From assembly GCF_014645835.1 (NCBI RefSeq), contig NZ_BMMM01000012.1:316349-380348 (forward strand): DNA of 64,000 nt, read 5' to 3'. Shown one piece after another: positions 15,059-22,017 of this stretch (its first letter is position 1; the number at the start of each line of letters is the position of its first letter). The stretch is from Streptomyces albiflavescens (GTDB lineage: Bacteria; Actinomycetota; Actinomycetes; Streptomycetales; Streptomycetaceae). Position numbers and translations under genes: made by a program. The notes below the pieces were generated by a model. The model worked only from the letters and a program-made list of their open reading frames with translations, ran no database searches and was not told the DNA's origin.

Positions 15059-16807
15059 TCAGACCTCGTACGGCTGGACGACGATGAAATTGCCGGGCGC
15101 GGCACGGAACTGAAGGTTCACGCTCTCTCCGGTGTCGCCGGGGTAGGCGTTGCGGCGCATCCGCACCTGGCTGGAGACGATCACCTGTGCGGCCGCGGAC
15201 CAGGCGACGACCGCGTTGCAGTCGGCGAAGGTCGTGGGCGTCACCGGCAGCACGACGGGAGCACCGTGGGTCTTCACGACGATGGTGCCGGTCCCCTGGA
15301 ACTGCATCGTGAACAGCGCGCCTCCGGGGATGCCGTGTCCCTCGATCCGGCGCACCTCGTACTGGAGCGACTCGTCGAAGGCGAGCACGTTCTCCGCGGA
15401 CACACAGATCGCGTCACCCTGCAGCTCGATGGGGTGCAGCATCGTGGAGTTCTCCGCGAGGAACACCTGGCCCTGGCCGGTACAGCGCATCAGCTGCATC
15501 TCCTGGCCGGTCGCGTTGCCCACGATCCGGCCGGCGAATCCGGCGCCCTTGTAGCTGAAGTCGACCTTGCCCTGGTAGAGCACCATGCTGCCCTGGCGGG
15601 CCAGCACGGGCTGGCCGCCGATGCCGAGGTCCACCCGGATGAGCTTCTTGTTCTGCTGGGTCCACCGCTGGCCGGTGGGCGTCTCCTTGAAGGCTCCCAG
15701 CGCGGCGGCCACACCGGCGCCGCCCTGCGGAGCGCCCTGCGGAGCACCGTACGGGGAGGGTGCGCCGGGCTGGCCGGGGTACTGTCCGGGCGCCTGGCCC
15801 GGGACCTGCCCGTACTGCGGCTGCTGACCATAGCCAGGAGGCGCGGTCGGCGCCTGCTGACCGTAACCGGGAGGGGCGGTGGGCGCCTGCTGACCGTAAC
15901 CGGGCGGCATCGGAGCCGTCTGGCCGGGAGGCTGCTGGCCGTATCCGGGCGGCGGACCGGGCTGCCCGGGCGGCTGCGCGTACGGCGCGGGGCCCGGCGG
16001 CGGCACGGCGCCGCCCGGTGGGGTGTGCAGGGGCCCGACGATGGTCGGCGCGGCGTGCACCGAGGGCGCGGCGGGCGCCGGAGCGGGCGGCGGCGTGACT
16101 CCCGGGGGCGGCGCGAAGCCTTGCGCGGCGGGCTGCGGCGCGGGCGCCGGAGCCGGGGCCGGCGCGGGTGCCGGGGCGGGCGCGGCCGGGGCACCGAACA
16201 CGGGCGGCGCGGTGGCCTGGGCCGGCGGCGCGAAGGACGGTGCGGCCGCGGCCTGCGGCTGCTGCGCGGCGGGCTCCTCCTCCGCGACCTCGCCACCGAA
16301 GTTCTTCAGCAGCGCGTCGAGGCCGCCGTCGAAGCCCTGTCCCACGGCGGCGAACCGCCAGACGTCCTTCAAGTAGAAGTCGCCCAGCATCACGGCACGT
16401 TCCGTGGAGAACTCCGCGCCGTTGAACGCGTACCGCGCCACCTCCTCGCCACCGGCGACAACACGGAGGTATCCGGGGGCGATCTGCGACATCTGCCCGG
16501 CACCGTCGATGGTCGCCGTGAAGGACAGCTTCTGGATCTGTGCCGGGATCCGGTCGAGGGTCACGCGGAAGGACTCCGTGTCGCCCGACTGGGCGCCGAG
16601 GAGTTGGATGGACTCCTCAGGGGTCTTCGGCTGATTGAAGAAGACGAAGTACCGGTCGTCCGACAGCCGTTCGTCGGCGTCCAGACCGAAGCAACTGATG
16701 TCGAAGGTCAGTCCGGGGCCGGTGATCTGCACGCCTACGTACAGATCGGTGCCCGCGGTGAGGTCACTGATCTTGGCCTTGTGGCCGCGTTGGAATTCCC
16801 TGGCCAT
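15059..16807 (-). CDS. TerD domain - proline-rich linker - AIM24 domain fusion
   Basis: A 582-residue fusion. Residues about 1-190 are a TerD/CABP-type stress domain: ISDLTAGTDLYVGVQITGPG, SDDRYFVFFNQPKTPEES and FNGAEFSTERAVMLGDFYLK. Acidic residues fit the family's Ca2+ sites. Residues about 190-365 form a low-complexity linker of Ala-Pro runs followed by PPGYGQQ-type repeats. Residues about 370-582 are an AIM24 domain (GSMVLYQGKVDFSY, MQLMRCTGQGQVFLAENS, GESVNLQFRAAPGNFIVVQP). ATG 16807 begins MAREFQRGHKAKI. It leads the AIM24 operon. Orphan TerD proteins in Streptomyces relate to development and stress rather than to tellurite alone. Confidence 0.92.
   Translation of the reverse strand: MAREFQRGHKAKISDLTAGTDLYVGVQITGPGLTFDISCFGLDADERLSDDRYFVFFNQPKTPEESIQLLGAQSGDTESFRVTLDRIPAQIQKLSFTATIDGAGQMSQIAPGYLRVVAGGEEVARYAFNGAEFSTERAVMLGDFYLKDVWRFAAVGQGFDGGLDALLKNFGGEVAEEEPAAQQPQAAAAPSFAPPAQATAPPVFGAPAAPAPAPAPAPAPAPAPQPAAQGFAPPPGVTPPPAPAPAAPSVHAAPTIVGPLHTPPGGAVPPPGPAPYAQPPGQPGPPPGYGQQPPGQTAPMPPGYGQQAPTAPPGYGQQAPTAPPGYGQQPQYGQVPGQAPGQYPGQPGAPSPYGAPQGAPQGGAGVAAALGAFKETPTGQRWTQQNKKLIRVDLGIGGQPVLARQGSMVLYQGKVDFSYKGAGFAGRIVGNATGQEMQLMRCTGQGQVFLAENSTMLHPIELQGDAICVSAENVLAFDESLQYEVRRIEGHGIPGGALFTMQFQGTGTIVVKTHGAPVVLPVTPTTFADCNAVVAWSAAAQVIVSSQVRMRRNAYPGDTGESVNLQFRAAPGNFIVVQPYEV
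15800..16290 (-). repeat. Low-complexity linker repeats in TerD-AIM24 gene
   Basis: The linker DNA contains a run encoding alternating Ala-Pro (about 16130-16200) and several copies of a 33-nt unit encoding PPGYGQQAPTA (about 15830-15940). Copy number is likely to vary between strains. Confidence 0.75.
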
Positions 16808-16929
16808 GCGTAACGACCGTCCCCCATCCCGAATACAAGTGCGTCGCGTCAGGCTAACGGCAAACTCTCGGAGTGGACGAAGCCGGTACAGACCCGGTAC
16901 ACAATCGCCCTCTTGAGGGCGGACCCGCT

Positions 16930-17526
16930 CTACTCGTCGCGCGCGGCGGGCAGATGGGGCAGCCGGTCGGCGGCGACGACCCCTTCGAGGTAACCGCGCG
17001 CACGTTCGGTACGCGGATACGCCTCGAGCAGCTGCCAGAAGCGGGGCCCGTGTCCGGGCACGAGCAGGTGGGCCAGTTCGTGGACGAGGACGTAGTCGAC
17101 GACGTACTCGGGCATGCCCTGCAACCGGTGCGACAGACGGATGCTGCCCTCGGACGGGGTGCACGAGCCCCAGCGCGTGTTCTGATTCGTGACCCAGCGC
17201 ACCGACGTGGGCCGGGCCCGGCCGTCGAAGTACTGGACCGACAAGCGCTCCGCACGCTCGGTCAGCTCGGCATCGCCGAGCACCCTCTTGTTCTCCTGGG
17301 CGGCCAGTTTGTCGAGCATGACGGTCACCCAGCGCTGCTCCTCCGCCTCGGACATCCGAGCGGGGATGAGCACGACGGTGCGATCGCCCTCGCGGTACGC
17401 GGAGACCGTTCTGCGCCGTCGCGTGCTCCTGCGGACCTCGATCGCGCTCGCCCCCGAGCCGCTTGGCGGCGGGCTCGTCGTGCTGCGCTGTGGACTTCCG
17501 GCGCGGTGCAGTGGGTCGGCGGGCAC
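16930..17526 (-). CDS. YgjP-type M48-family metallopeptidase
   Basis: A 198-residue predicted zinc peptidase of the YgjP/DUF45 group. After a basic N-terminus (VRRSTRRRRTVSAY) it has family sequence RWVTNQNTRWGSCTPSEGSI, LSHRLQGMPEYVVDYVLVHE, and the zinc motif HELAHLLVPGHGPRFW (HExxH plus a downstream His). No signal peptide or membrane helix is present, so it is probably cytoplasmic. Start GTG 17526 gives MPADPLH; the ribosome site is weak and an internal start is possible. It is upstream of the TerD-AIM24 operon on the same strand, with a 122-nt gap. Confidence 0.87.
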   Translation of the reverse strand: MPADPLHRAGSPQRSTTSPPPSGSGASAIEVRRSTRRRRTVSAYREGDRTVVLIPARMSEAEEQRWVTVMLDKLAAQENKRVLGDAELTERAERLSVQYFDGRARPTSVRWVTNQNTRWGSCTPSEGSIRLSHRLQGMPEYVVDYVLVHELAHLLVPGHGPRFWQLLEAYPRTERARGYLEGVVAADRLPHLPAARDE

Positions 17527-17743
17527 GCCCTGACGTTACCCGCTGCACACGGGGGAAGTCCCGCCCCCGGGACGGTTCGATGCCGATCCGCACTCCGTGC
17601 GCTTGATTTGTATGACGAACAGTGCAGCCTGTGGACAACTTTCGGCACCGTTCGGCCCGGAGGGGCATGCTGGCATTCGATCGGTGACGCAGCAGGCACA
17701 CCGCCGAGACACGGGGACGGTCTATGGGCTACGGGGGTAAGTC

Positions 17744-18949
17744 ATGCATCCGATGGTGAAGCCCGCGTTGCGGCGCGGCTGGCGGGATCTCAACACCGTG
17801 CAGTTCGGGATGGCACCCGCACACGCGATGGTGCTGGGCCCGATGGACACGGCGACGGGCAGTTTCCTGGACCTGCTCAACGGGGCACGCGGGATGCCGC
17901 TCCTGCGCGAGGAGGGACGCAGGATGGGGCTGCCCGAAGGCCATGTCGACGCGCTGGTGGAACGGCTGGCCCGCTCCGGCCTGCTGGACGACGCGACCGG
18001 AGGCGGTGCGGCCGCGGACGCCTTGCGCAAGAAGAAGGGTGTGCTGGAGCGGCTGCGCCCCGACCTCGCCTCCCTCTCCCTTGTCGCGCGCGAACCGGGC
18101 GCCGCCGTCGACCGGCTGGCCGCCCGCCGCTCACTGCGCGTACAGGTGCGCGGCGCAGGCCGGGTGGGAGTCGTCCTGGCCTCGCTGCTCGCAGGCGCGG
18201 GGGTGGGCGAGATCGATGTGCGCGACGTCGGTCGCGTCGAGCCGTGGGACGTGGCACCGGGCGGGCTGCCCGCCGAGTCCATCGGTCAGCGCCGTGAGGC
18301 GGCCGCCCATCGGGCGGTGCGCCGAGCGGCACCGGACCGTCCACTTCGGGCATCCTCGCAGGGGACCTCCTCGAACGAGGAGGACAAGGACAAGGAACGG
18401 GGACTGGCGCTGGTGATCCTCACCCCCCGGGACGGCCTCGGCATCCACGCGCCCGATCCCGCGGCGGCCGAGACTCTGATCGCCTCAGGGACGCCCCATC
18501 TCTACGCGGGTGTAGTGGAAGGCACCGGAGTCGTCGGCCCCTTGGTCCTGCCCGGCGACACCGGCTGCGCGGGCTGCCTCGACCGGGGACGCGTCGACCG
18601 GGATCCGACATGGCCTCGTCTGGTCGCGCAGTGGCGCTCCGGGCGGCAGCGGCAGGTACCGGCGTGCGACCTCCCGCTGGCGGCAGGCGTAGCCGGTCTG
18701 GCCGCCGGACACGCGCTGGCCTTCCTGGACGGCGCATTGCCCTCCAGCGCGGGGGCCCGCTGGGAGACATCGGTCCCGGGCCTCGACTGGCACGCGAGAC
18801 CGGTCTGGTCGCATCCGGCATGCCCGTGCGGCGCATCGGAAAAAGCTAAGGGGGAGCGCGCCTCCGAGGACGGCGAGCCGCACGAGACAATGGCGGAGCA
18901 ACGGCCGCACGCGGCACGGCTGTCTGGGACTTGGAGGGCGCATGTCTGA
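17744..18949 (+). CDS. E1/ThiF-like protein resembling TOMM cyclodehydratase partners
   Basis: A 401-residue protein with a leader-binding-like N-terminus (MVKPALRRGWRDLNTVQFGM) and a Rossmann core (VRGAGRVGVVLASLLAGAGV, near residue 135). Its C-terminal half has GVVGPLVLPGDTGCAGCLD, WPRLVAQWRSGR and a closing HPACPCG, giving two Cys pairs suited to zinc. This resembles the E1-like partner of azole-peptide (TOMM) synthetases, but no precursor peptide, YcaO or dehydrogenase gene is nearby. A Ser/Glu/Lys-rich loop interrupts the core near residue 205. The gene overlaps the next by 8 nt, so both are coupled. Function unknown. Confidence 0.72.
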   Translation: MHPMVKPALRRGWRDLNTVQFGMAPAHAMVLGPMDTATGSFLDLLNGARGMPLLREEGRRMGLPEGHVDALVERLARSGLLDDATGGGAAADALRKKKGVLERLRPDLASLSLVAREPGAAVDRLAARRSLRVQVRGAGRVGVVLASLLAGAGVGEIDVRDVGRVEPWDVAPGGLPAESIGQRREAAAHRAVRRAAPDRPLRASSQGTSSNEEDKDKERGLALVILTPRDGLGIHAPDPAAAETLIASGTPHLYAGVVEGTGVVGPLVLPGDTGCAGCLDRGRVDRDPTWPRLVAQWRSGRQRQVPACDLPLAAGVAGLAAGHALAFLDGALPSSAGARWETSVPGLDWHARPVWSHPACPCGASEKAKGERASEDGEPHETMAEQRPHAARLSGTWRAHV

Positions 18950-20306
18950 TCTTCCCCGGAAGGCGGTCACCCGTACCGCCAAACTCGCCGCGCTGCCGCT
19001 CGGCTTCGCCGGGCGGGCGACCTGGGGGCTCGGCAAACGGATCGGCGGGAAATCGGCGGAGATCGTGGGCCGCGAGCTCCAGCAGCGCACGGCGGAGCAG
19101 CTGTTCAAGGTGCTCGGCGAGCTCAAGGGCGGCGCGATGAAGTTCGGGCAGGCACTGTCCGTCTTCGAGTCCGCGCTGCCCGAGGAGGTCGCGGGGCCGT
19201 ATCGCGCGGCGCTGACGAAACTCCAGGAAGCAGCGCCGCCCATGCCGACACACTCGGTCCACTCCGCCCTGGAGGAGCGGCTCGGCGAGAACTGGTCCGA
19301 GCTGTTCCTGGAGTTCGAGGACAAGCCGTCCGCGGCGGCCTCGATCGGCCAGGTGCACCGGGCGGTGTGGCACGACGGGCGCGAGGTCGCCGTCAAGGTG
19401 CAGTACCCCGGGGCGGGCGAGGCCCTGCTGTCCGATCTGACCCAGCTCAGCCGATTCGCCAGACTTCTGGGCCCCCTGATCCCCGGCATGGACATCAAGC
19501 CGCTCATCACCGAACTGCGCGACCGGGTGTCCGAGGAGCTCGACTACGGGCTGGAGGCGCAGGCTCAGACGGCACACGCGGAGGAGTTCGCGGGCGACCC
19601 GGACGTCCTCGTCCCGGCGGTGGTCCACCAGTGCGACCAGATCCTGGTGACCGAATGGATCGACGGGACACCGCTGTCGGAGGTGATCGCCGACGGCACC
19701 CAGGAGCAACGGGACCGCGCCGGCCAGTTGCTGGCGCGCTTCCTCTTCTCGGGACCGGCTCGCACGGGCCTGCTCCACGCCGATCCGCACCCGGGCAACT
19801 TCCGTCTCCTGCCGGACGAGAAGAACGGCTGGCGCCTGGGTGTCCTGGACTTCGGAACGGTCGACCGCCTCCCGGGGGGCCTGCCCCTGCCGATCGGCGA
19901 CTCCCTCCGTATGACCCTCGACGGCGATGCCAAGGCGGTCTACGAACTGCTCTGCGAGGAGGGCTTCGTCAAGGAGTCCATAGACCTCGAACCCGACGCG
20001 GTCCTGGACTACCTCCTGCCGATCATCGAACCGGCCGCGGCGGACGAGTTCACCTTCACCCGGACCTGGATGCGCAGCCAGGCCGCCCGAGTGGCCGACC
20101 CCCGCTCCCCCGCCTACCAACTGGGCAAGCAGCTCAACCTGCCCCCGGCCTACCTCCTGATACACCGCGTGACCCTGAGCACCATCGGCGTCCTGTGCCA
20201 ACTGGGCGCCACGGTCCGCCTACGCGATGAACTGGAGGAGTGGCTGCCGGGGTTCCTGCCGGACGAGGAGCTGCTGGGCGACGAGGAATCGGCAGTTGAG
20301 GCGTGA
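18942..20306 (+). CDS. ABC1/AarF/UbiB atypical kinase
   Basis: A 454-residue ABC1-family protein kinase-like protein. The family motifs are all seen: KxGQ in GAMKFGQALSVFESALP, the Ala-rich nucleotide loop AAASIGQVHRAVW, VAVKVQYPG, the catalytic LLHADPHPGNF and metal-binding LDFGTVD. Relatives such as UbiB/Coq8 are ATPases that help quinone-lipid metabolism. Streptomyces makes menaquinone, so the target here may be a different lipid. There is no clear membrane helix. The start overlaps the end of the E1-like gene (ATG at 18942 within its last codons), so they form one operon. Confidence 0.92.
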   Translation: MSDLPRKAVTRTAKLAALPLGFAGRATWGLGKRIGGKSAEIVGRELQQRTAEQLFKVLGELKGGAMKFGQALSVFESALPEEVAGPYRAALTKLQEAAPPMPTHSVHSALEERLGENWSELFLEFEDKPSAAASIGQVHRAVWHDGREVAVKVQYPGAGEALLSDLTQLSRFARLLGPLIPGMDIKPLITELRDRVSEELDYGLEAQAQTAHAEEFAGDPDVLVPAVVHQCDQILVTEWIDGTPLSEVIADGTQEQRDRAGQLLARFLFSGPARTGLLHADPHPGNFRLLPDEKNGWRLGVLDFGTVDRLPGGLPLPIGDSLRMTLDGDAKAVYELLCEEGFVKESIDLEPDAVLDYLLPIIEPAAADEFTFTRTWMRSQAARVADPRSPAYQLGKQLNLPPAYLLIHRVTLSTIGVLCQLGATVRLRDELEEWLPGFLPDEELLGDEESAVEA

Positions 20307-20324
20307 GCGGGCGGGCCTACCGGC

Positions 20325-20549
20325 CTACCACCACGCCGAGTCCAGACGGCCCTCGATCGCTCTGAGGTTGATGCGGGCGCAACTGTCGCAGAAGTAGTGG
20401 CGGGTGCCGTTCTCGACGGAACAGGTCCAGGTCGGCCGGGGGCCCTCGGCCGGGATGCCGCAACGGGCGCACACGATGTGCTGGGCCTCGCCCGCGTCGC
20501 GTCGCGGTGCAGAGCCGGTGCTGTCACTGTCCCCGGAAAGACTCGTCAC
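20325..20549 (-). CDS. Small zinc-ribbon protein
   Basis: A 74-residue protein with two Cys pairs, VCARCGIP and YFCDSCARIN, separated by WTCSVENGTRHYF, which adds a further Cys. The spacing fits a zinc ribbon. The C-terminus NLRAIEGRLDSAWW is typical of a small conserved Streptomyces protein of unknown role. GTG 20549 is chosen; the ribosome site is weak (GCGGA next to the start). It is convergent with the ABC1 kinase gene. Confidence 0.75.
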   Translation of the reverse strand: MTSLSGDSDSTGSAPRRDAGEAQHIVCARCGIPAEGPRPTWTCSVENGTRHYFCDSCARINLRAIEGRLDSAWW

Positions 20550-20667
20550 TCCGCGACGATAACGCCGTCGTCCACGGTTCGCTCGGCACAACGCACCGCG
20601 GGGGCCGGTCCGTTCGGACCGACCCCCGCGAGGATTCACTGTCTGGTACTGCCGCGACTGCAGTGGG

Positions 20668-20991
20668 CTACTGCATGACCGCCATGGCCAGCGCGCGCCG
20701 GGCTCGCATCGAGGCGCGCTCGGCCCGGCGCTGCATGCGGCGGGCGGTCGCCAGGCGCACGGCCCGGCGTTCCTGCTCGGCCTGGTGCAGTCGCTCGTGC
20801 ATATGCGCACGAGCCAGGGCTTCTGGGATGAGTTGCATCTCTCGGGTCCTGTTCTGACGCGAGTCGTTCGCGCCGGTGGTGGTGAAGTCTGGGATCGCGG
20901 AGCCTGCGGGCTCGCTGGTGGACGGCTTCATCGGTGCCTGCTTCTTGGGGTCGTGCGTCTGGGGGCGGTCGATCGTTCCTCGGGCGTTCAT
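20668..20991 (-). CDS. Small basic helical protein coupled to wblC
   Basis: A 107-residue protein whose second half is strongly helical and Arg-rich: LIPEALARAHMHERLHQAEQ, then RRAVRLATARRMQRRAERAS. The ATG at 20991 overlaps the wblC stop codon (ATGA), so expression would be coupled to wblC. A shorter form starting at the internal ATG 20835 (MQLIPEALARAH, preceded by AGGA) may be the conserved core. No function is known. The link to antibiotic response is inferred only from this coupling. Confidence 0.68.
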   Translation of the reverse strand: MNARGTIDRPQTHDPKKQAPMKPSTSEPAGSAIPDFTTTGANDSRQNRTREMQLIPEALARAHMHERLHQAEQERRAVRLATARRMQRRAERASMRARRALAMAVMQ

Positions 20992-21356
20992 GCCGCAACC
21001 GGGTTCTTGCGCGGGCGGCCACGCGGCCGCTTGCGGGCCACGACAACGCCCTGGACGAAGAGCTCGCCACCCCAGACGCCCCAGGGCTCACGCCGCTCCT
21101 TGGCGCCGGCGAGGCAGGCCTCGATCAGCGGGCAGGTGCGGCAGAGGGACTTGGCGTACTCGACATCGGCCGGCGACTCGGCGAAGAAGACCTCCGGGTC
21201 GTAGGAGCGGCAGGGGACGGGTACGCCGAGGTTCTCGATGGCGTCGTCGAGCGCGGTGAGCGCGGTGAGCGGGATCAAGGTGGAGTCCTCCGTGAGGCCG
21301 GGCGGGGGGATCGTTTCGGAAGGCGGTACGGACGGGGCGTGCGCTTCGAGTTGCAC
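20988..21356 (-). CDS. wblC: WhiB7-type transcription factor WblC
   Basis: A 122-residue WhiB-family iron-sulfur transcription factor. The four cluster-binding Cys are in PVPCRSYDPEVFF and AKSLCRTCPLIEACLAGAKE. The sigma-contact turn is EPWGVWGGELF. A C-terminal AT-hook, KRPRGRPRKNP, marks it as the WhiB7/WblC class that binds AT-rich DNA just upstream of -35 boxes and activates intrinsic antibiotic-resistance genes. GTG 21356 has AGGAAG about 8 nt upstream. A long leader precedes it, with an upstream ORF and an intrinsic terminator, which fits ribosome-responsive attenuation as known for whiB7. The stop overlaps the next gene. Confidence 0.95.
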   Translation of the reverse strand: MQLEAHAPSVPPSETIPPPGLTEDSTLIPLTALTALDDAIENLGVPVPCRSYDPEVFFAESPADVEYAKSLCRTCPLIEACLAGAKERREPWGVWGGELFVQGVVVARKRPRGRPRKNPVAA

Positions 21357-21473
21357 GGTTCGTCTTCCTCGTCTGGTCGTGCCGGCCGGTTGGCCGGTTG
21401 GCGGCTGGTACCGGGTTCTTTTCTTGTCCCGAGGCCCCTTCGCTCTGCCGTCCCCGGTCGGGGACAAACAGAA

Positions 21474-21506
21474 GGGCCGCGGATCCCGGGTGGGGTTCCG
21501 CGGCCC
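21474..21506 (-). terminator. Intrinsic terminator (attenuator) in the wblC leader
   Basis: On the minus strand a 10-bp stem, GGGCCGCGGA paired with TCCGCGGCCC (21506-21497 with 21483-21474), is followed at once by TTCTGTTTGTC. It lies 24 nt after the upstream ORF stop and 117 nt before the wblC start. A strong terminator inside a leader is the expected core of an attenuator. Confidence 0.85.
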
Positions 21507-21530
21507 TGAAGGCGCCGGCCTGATCGAGGA

Positions 21531-21854
21531 TCAGGCTGGATCACTCCAGGGTTCAGGCCCACGGAAGGCCCACATCGTGTGGTGCTGCGTCGTCTGCTTC
21601 AGGGCTCCGGCACCGGCTGCCGCAAAGGCATAGGCCTGGGCCTCTGCCACTACTGCTGCTTCCAGTGCCTGCGTCGGTCGCTCATTGCGCTCACGGATGG
21701 GAAGACCCGCGAGAGACAGGGAGGACGCCGGCCGGGCGGCACGAATGCCGGACAGACCGGTGCCCAGGTTCGAGACGCCGAGCATGCACGTGGAGACGAC
21801 CGAGCGATCGGTCATTTTGACGGTGCTGATGGAGCTGGTGGTGATGCTGATCAC
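21531..21854 (-). CDS. Upstream ORF in the wblC leader
   Basis: A 107-codon ORF starting at GTG 21854 with an excellent ribosome site (AGGAGG, 8 nt upstream). It begins VISITTSSISTVKMTDRSVV and ends QHHTMWAFRGPEPWSDPA. The N-terminus is Ser/Thr-rich and the middle Ala-rich (AEAQAYAFAAAGAGALK). The stop codon sits inside a small hairpin (CCTGATC-CTC-GATCAGG), just before the leader terminator. I infer that ribosome stalling or slow termination on this ORF alters folding so that RNA polymerase reads through into wblC. The peptide itself may have no separate function. Confidence 0.7.
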   Translation of the reverse strand: MISITTSSISTVKMTDRSVVSTCMLGVSNLGTGLSGIRAARPASSLSLAGLPIRERNERPTQALEAAVVAEAQAYAFAAAGAGALKQTTQHHTMWAFRGPEPWSDPA

Positions 21855-21919
21855 TGGAATCGCCTCCTCTCGGCGTCTAAGGGGACCGGGGTGAGCCAGT
21901 CCGACGGTTATTAAGTACA

Positions 21920-21960
21920 GCACGAAACCAGGGCCTTGGAGAAGGCCGCCGTTTCCGTGC
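21920..21960 (-). promoter_or_regulatory. Stem-loop at the 5' end of the wblC leader
   Basis: Nested inverted repeats: GCACGGAAAC (minus strand, from 21960) pairs with GTTTCGTGC with one bulge, and GGCCTT pairs with AAGGCC inside it. It starts at about the predicted +1, so it could form a 5'-terminal structure affecting mRNA stability. Confidence 0.6.
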
Positions 21961-21964
21961 TTAG

Positions 21965-22004
21965 AACCTATGGGGATCGCTGGGGCATGCGCAAACTATT
22001 TTTT
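21965..22004 (-). promoter_or_regulatory. wblC promoter with WhiB7-type AT-rich element
   Basis: On the minus strand, AAAAAATAG (22004-21996) lies directly before a -35 TTGCGC (21994-21989). After an 18-nt spacer comes a -10 TAGGTT (21970-21965). An A/T run touching the -35 box is the recognition feature of WhiB7/WblC AT-hooks, so autoactivation is likely. The predicted start point is about 21958, giving a leader of roughly 600 nt. Confidence 0.75.
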
Positions 22005-22017
22005 CGACGAGTTTGTA

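Noticed and set aside
16240..16807. Tellurite-resistance (ter) operon
   Set aside because: Only one TerD domain is present and its neighbours are AIM24 genes; no TerB, TerC, TerE or TerF is seen.
15059..17701. 880-residue reading of the TerD-AIM24 frame starting at 17701
   Set aside because: The upstream 300 codons overlap the metallopeptidase gene antisense to its reading frame; TerD homology begins precisely at ATG 16807.
17744..18949. A complete azole-peptide (TOMM) biosynthetic cluster
   Set aside because: Only the E1-like partner is present; YcaO, dehydrogenase and precursor peptide genes are missing in the flanks.
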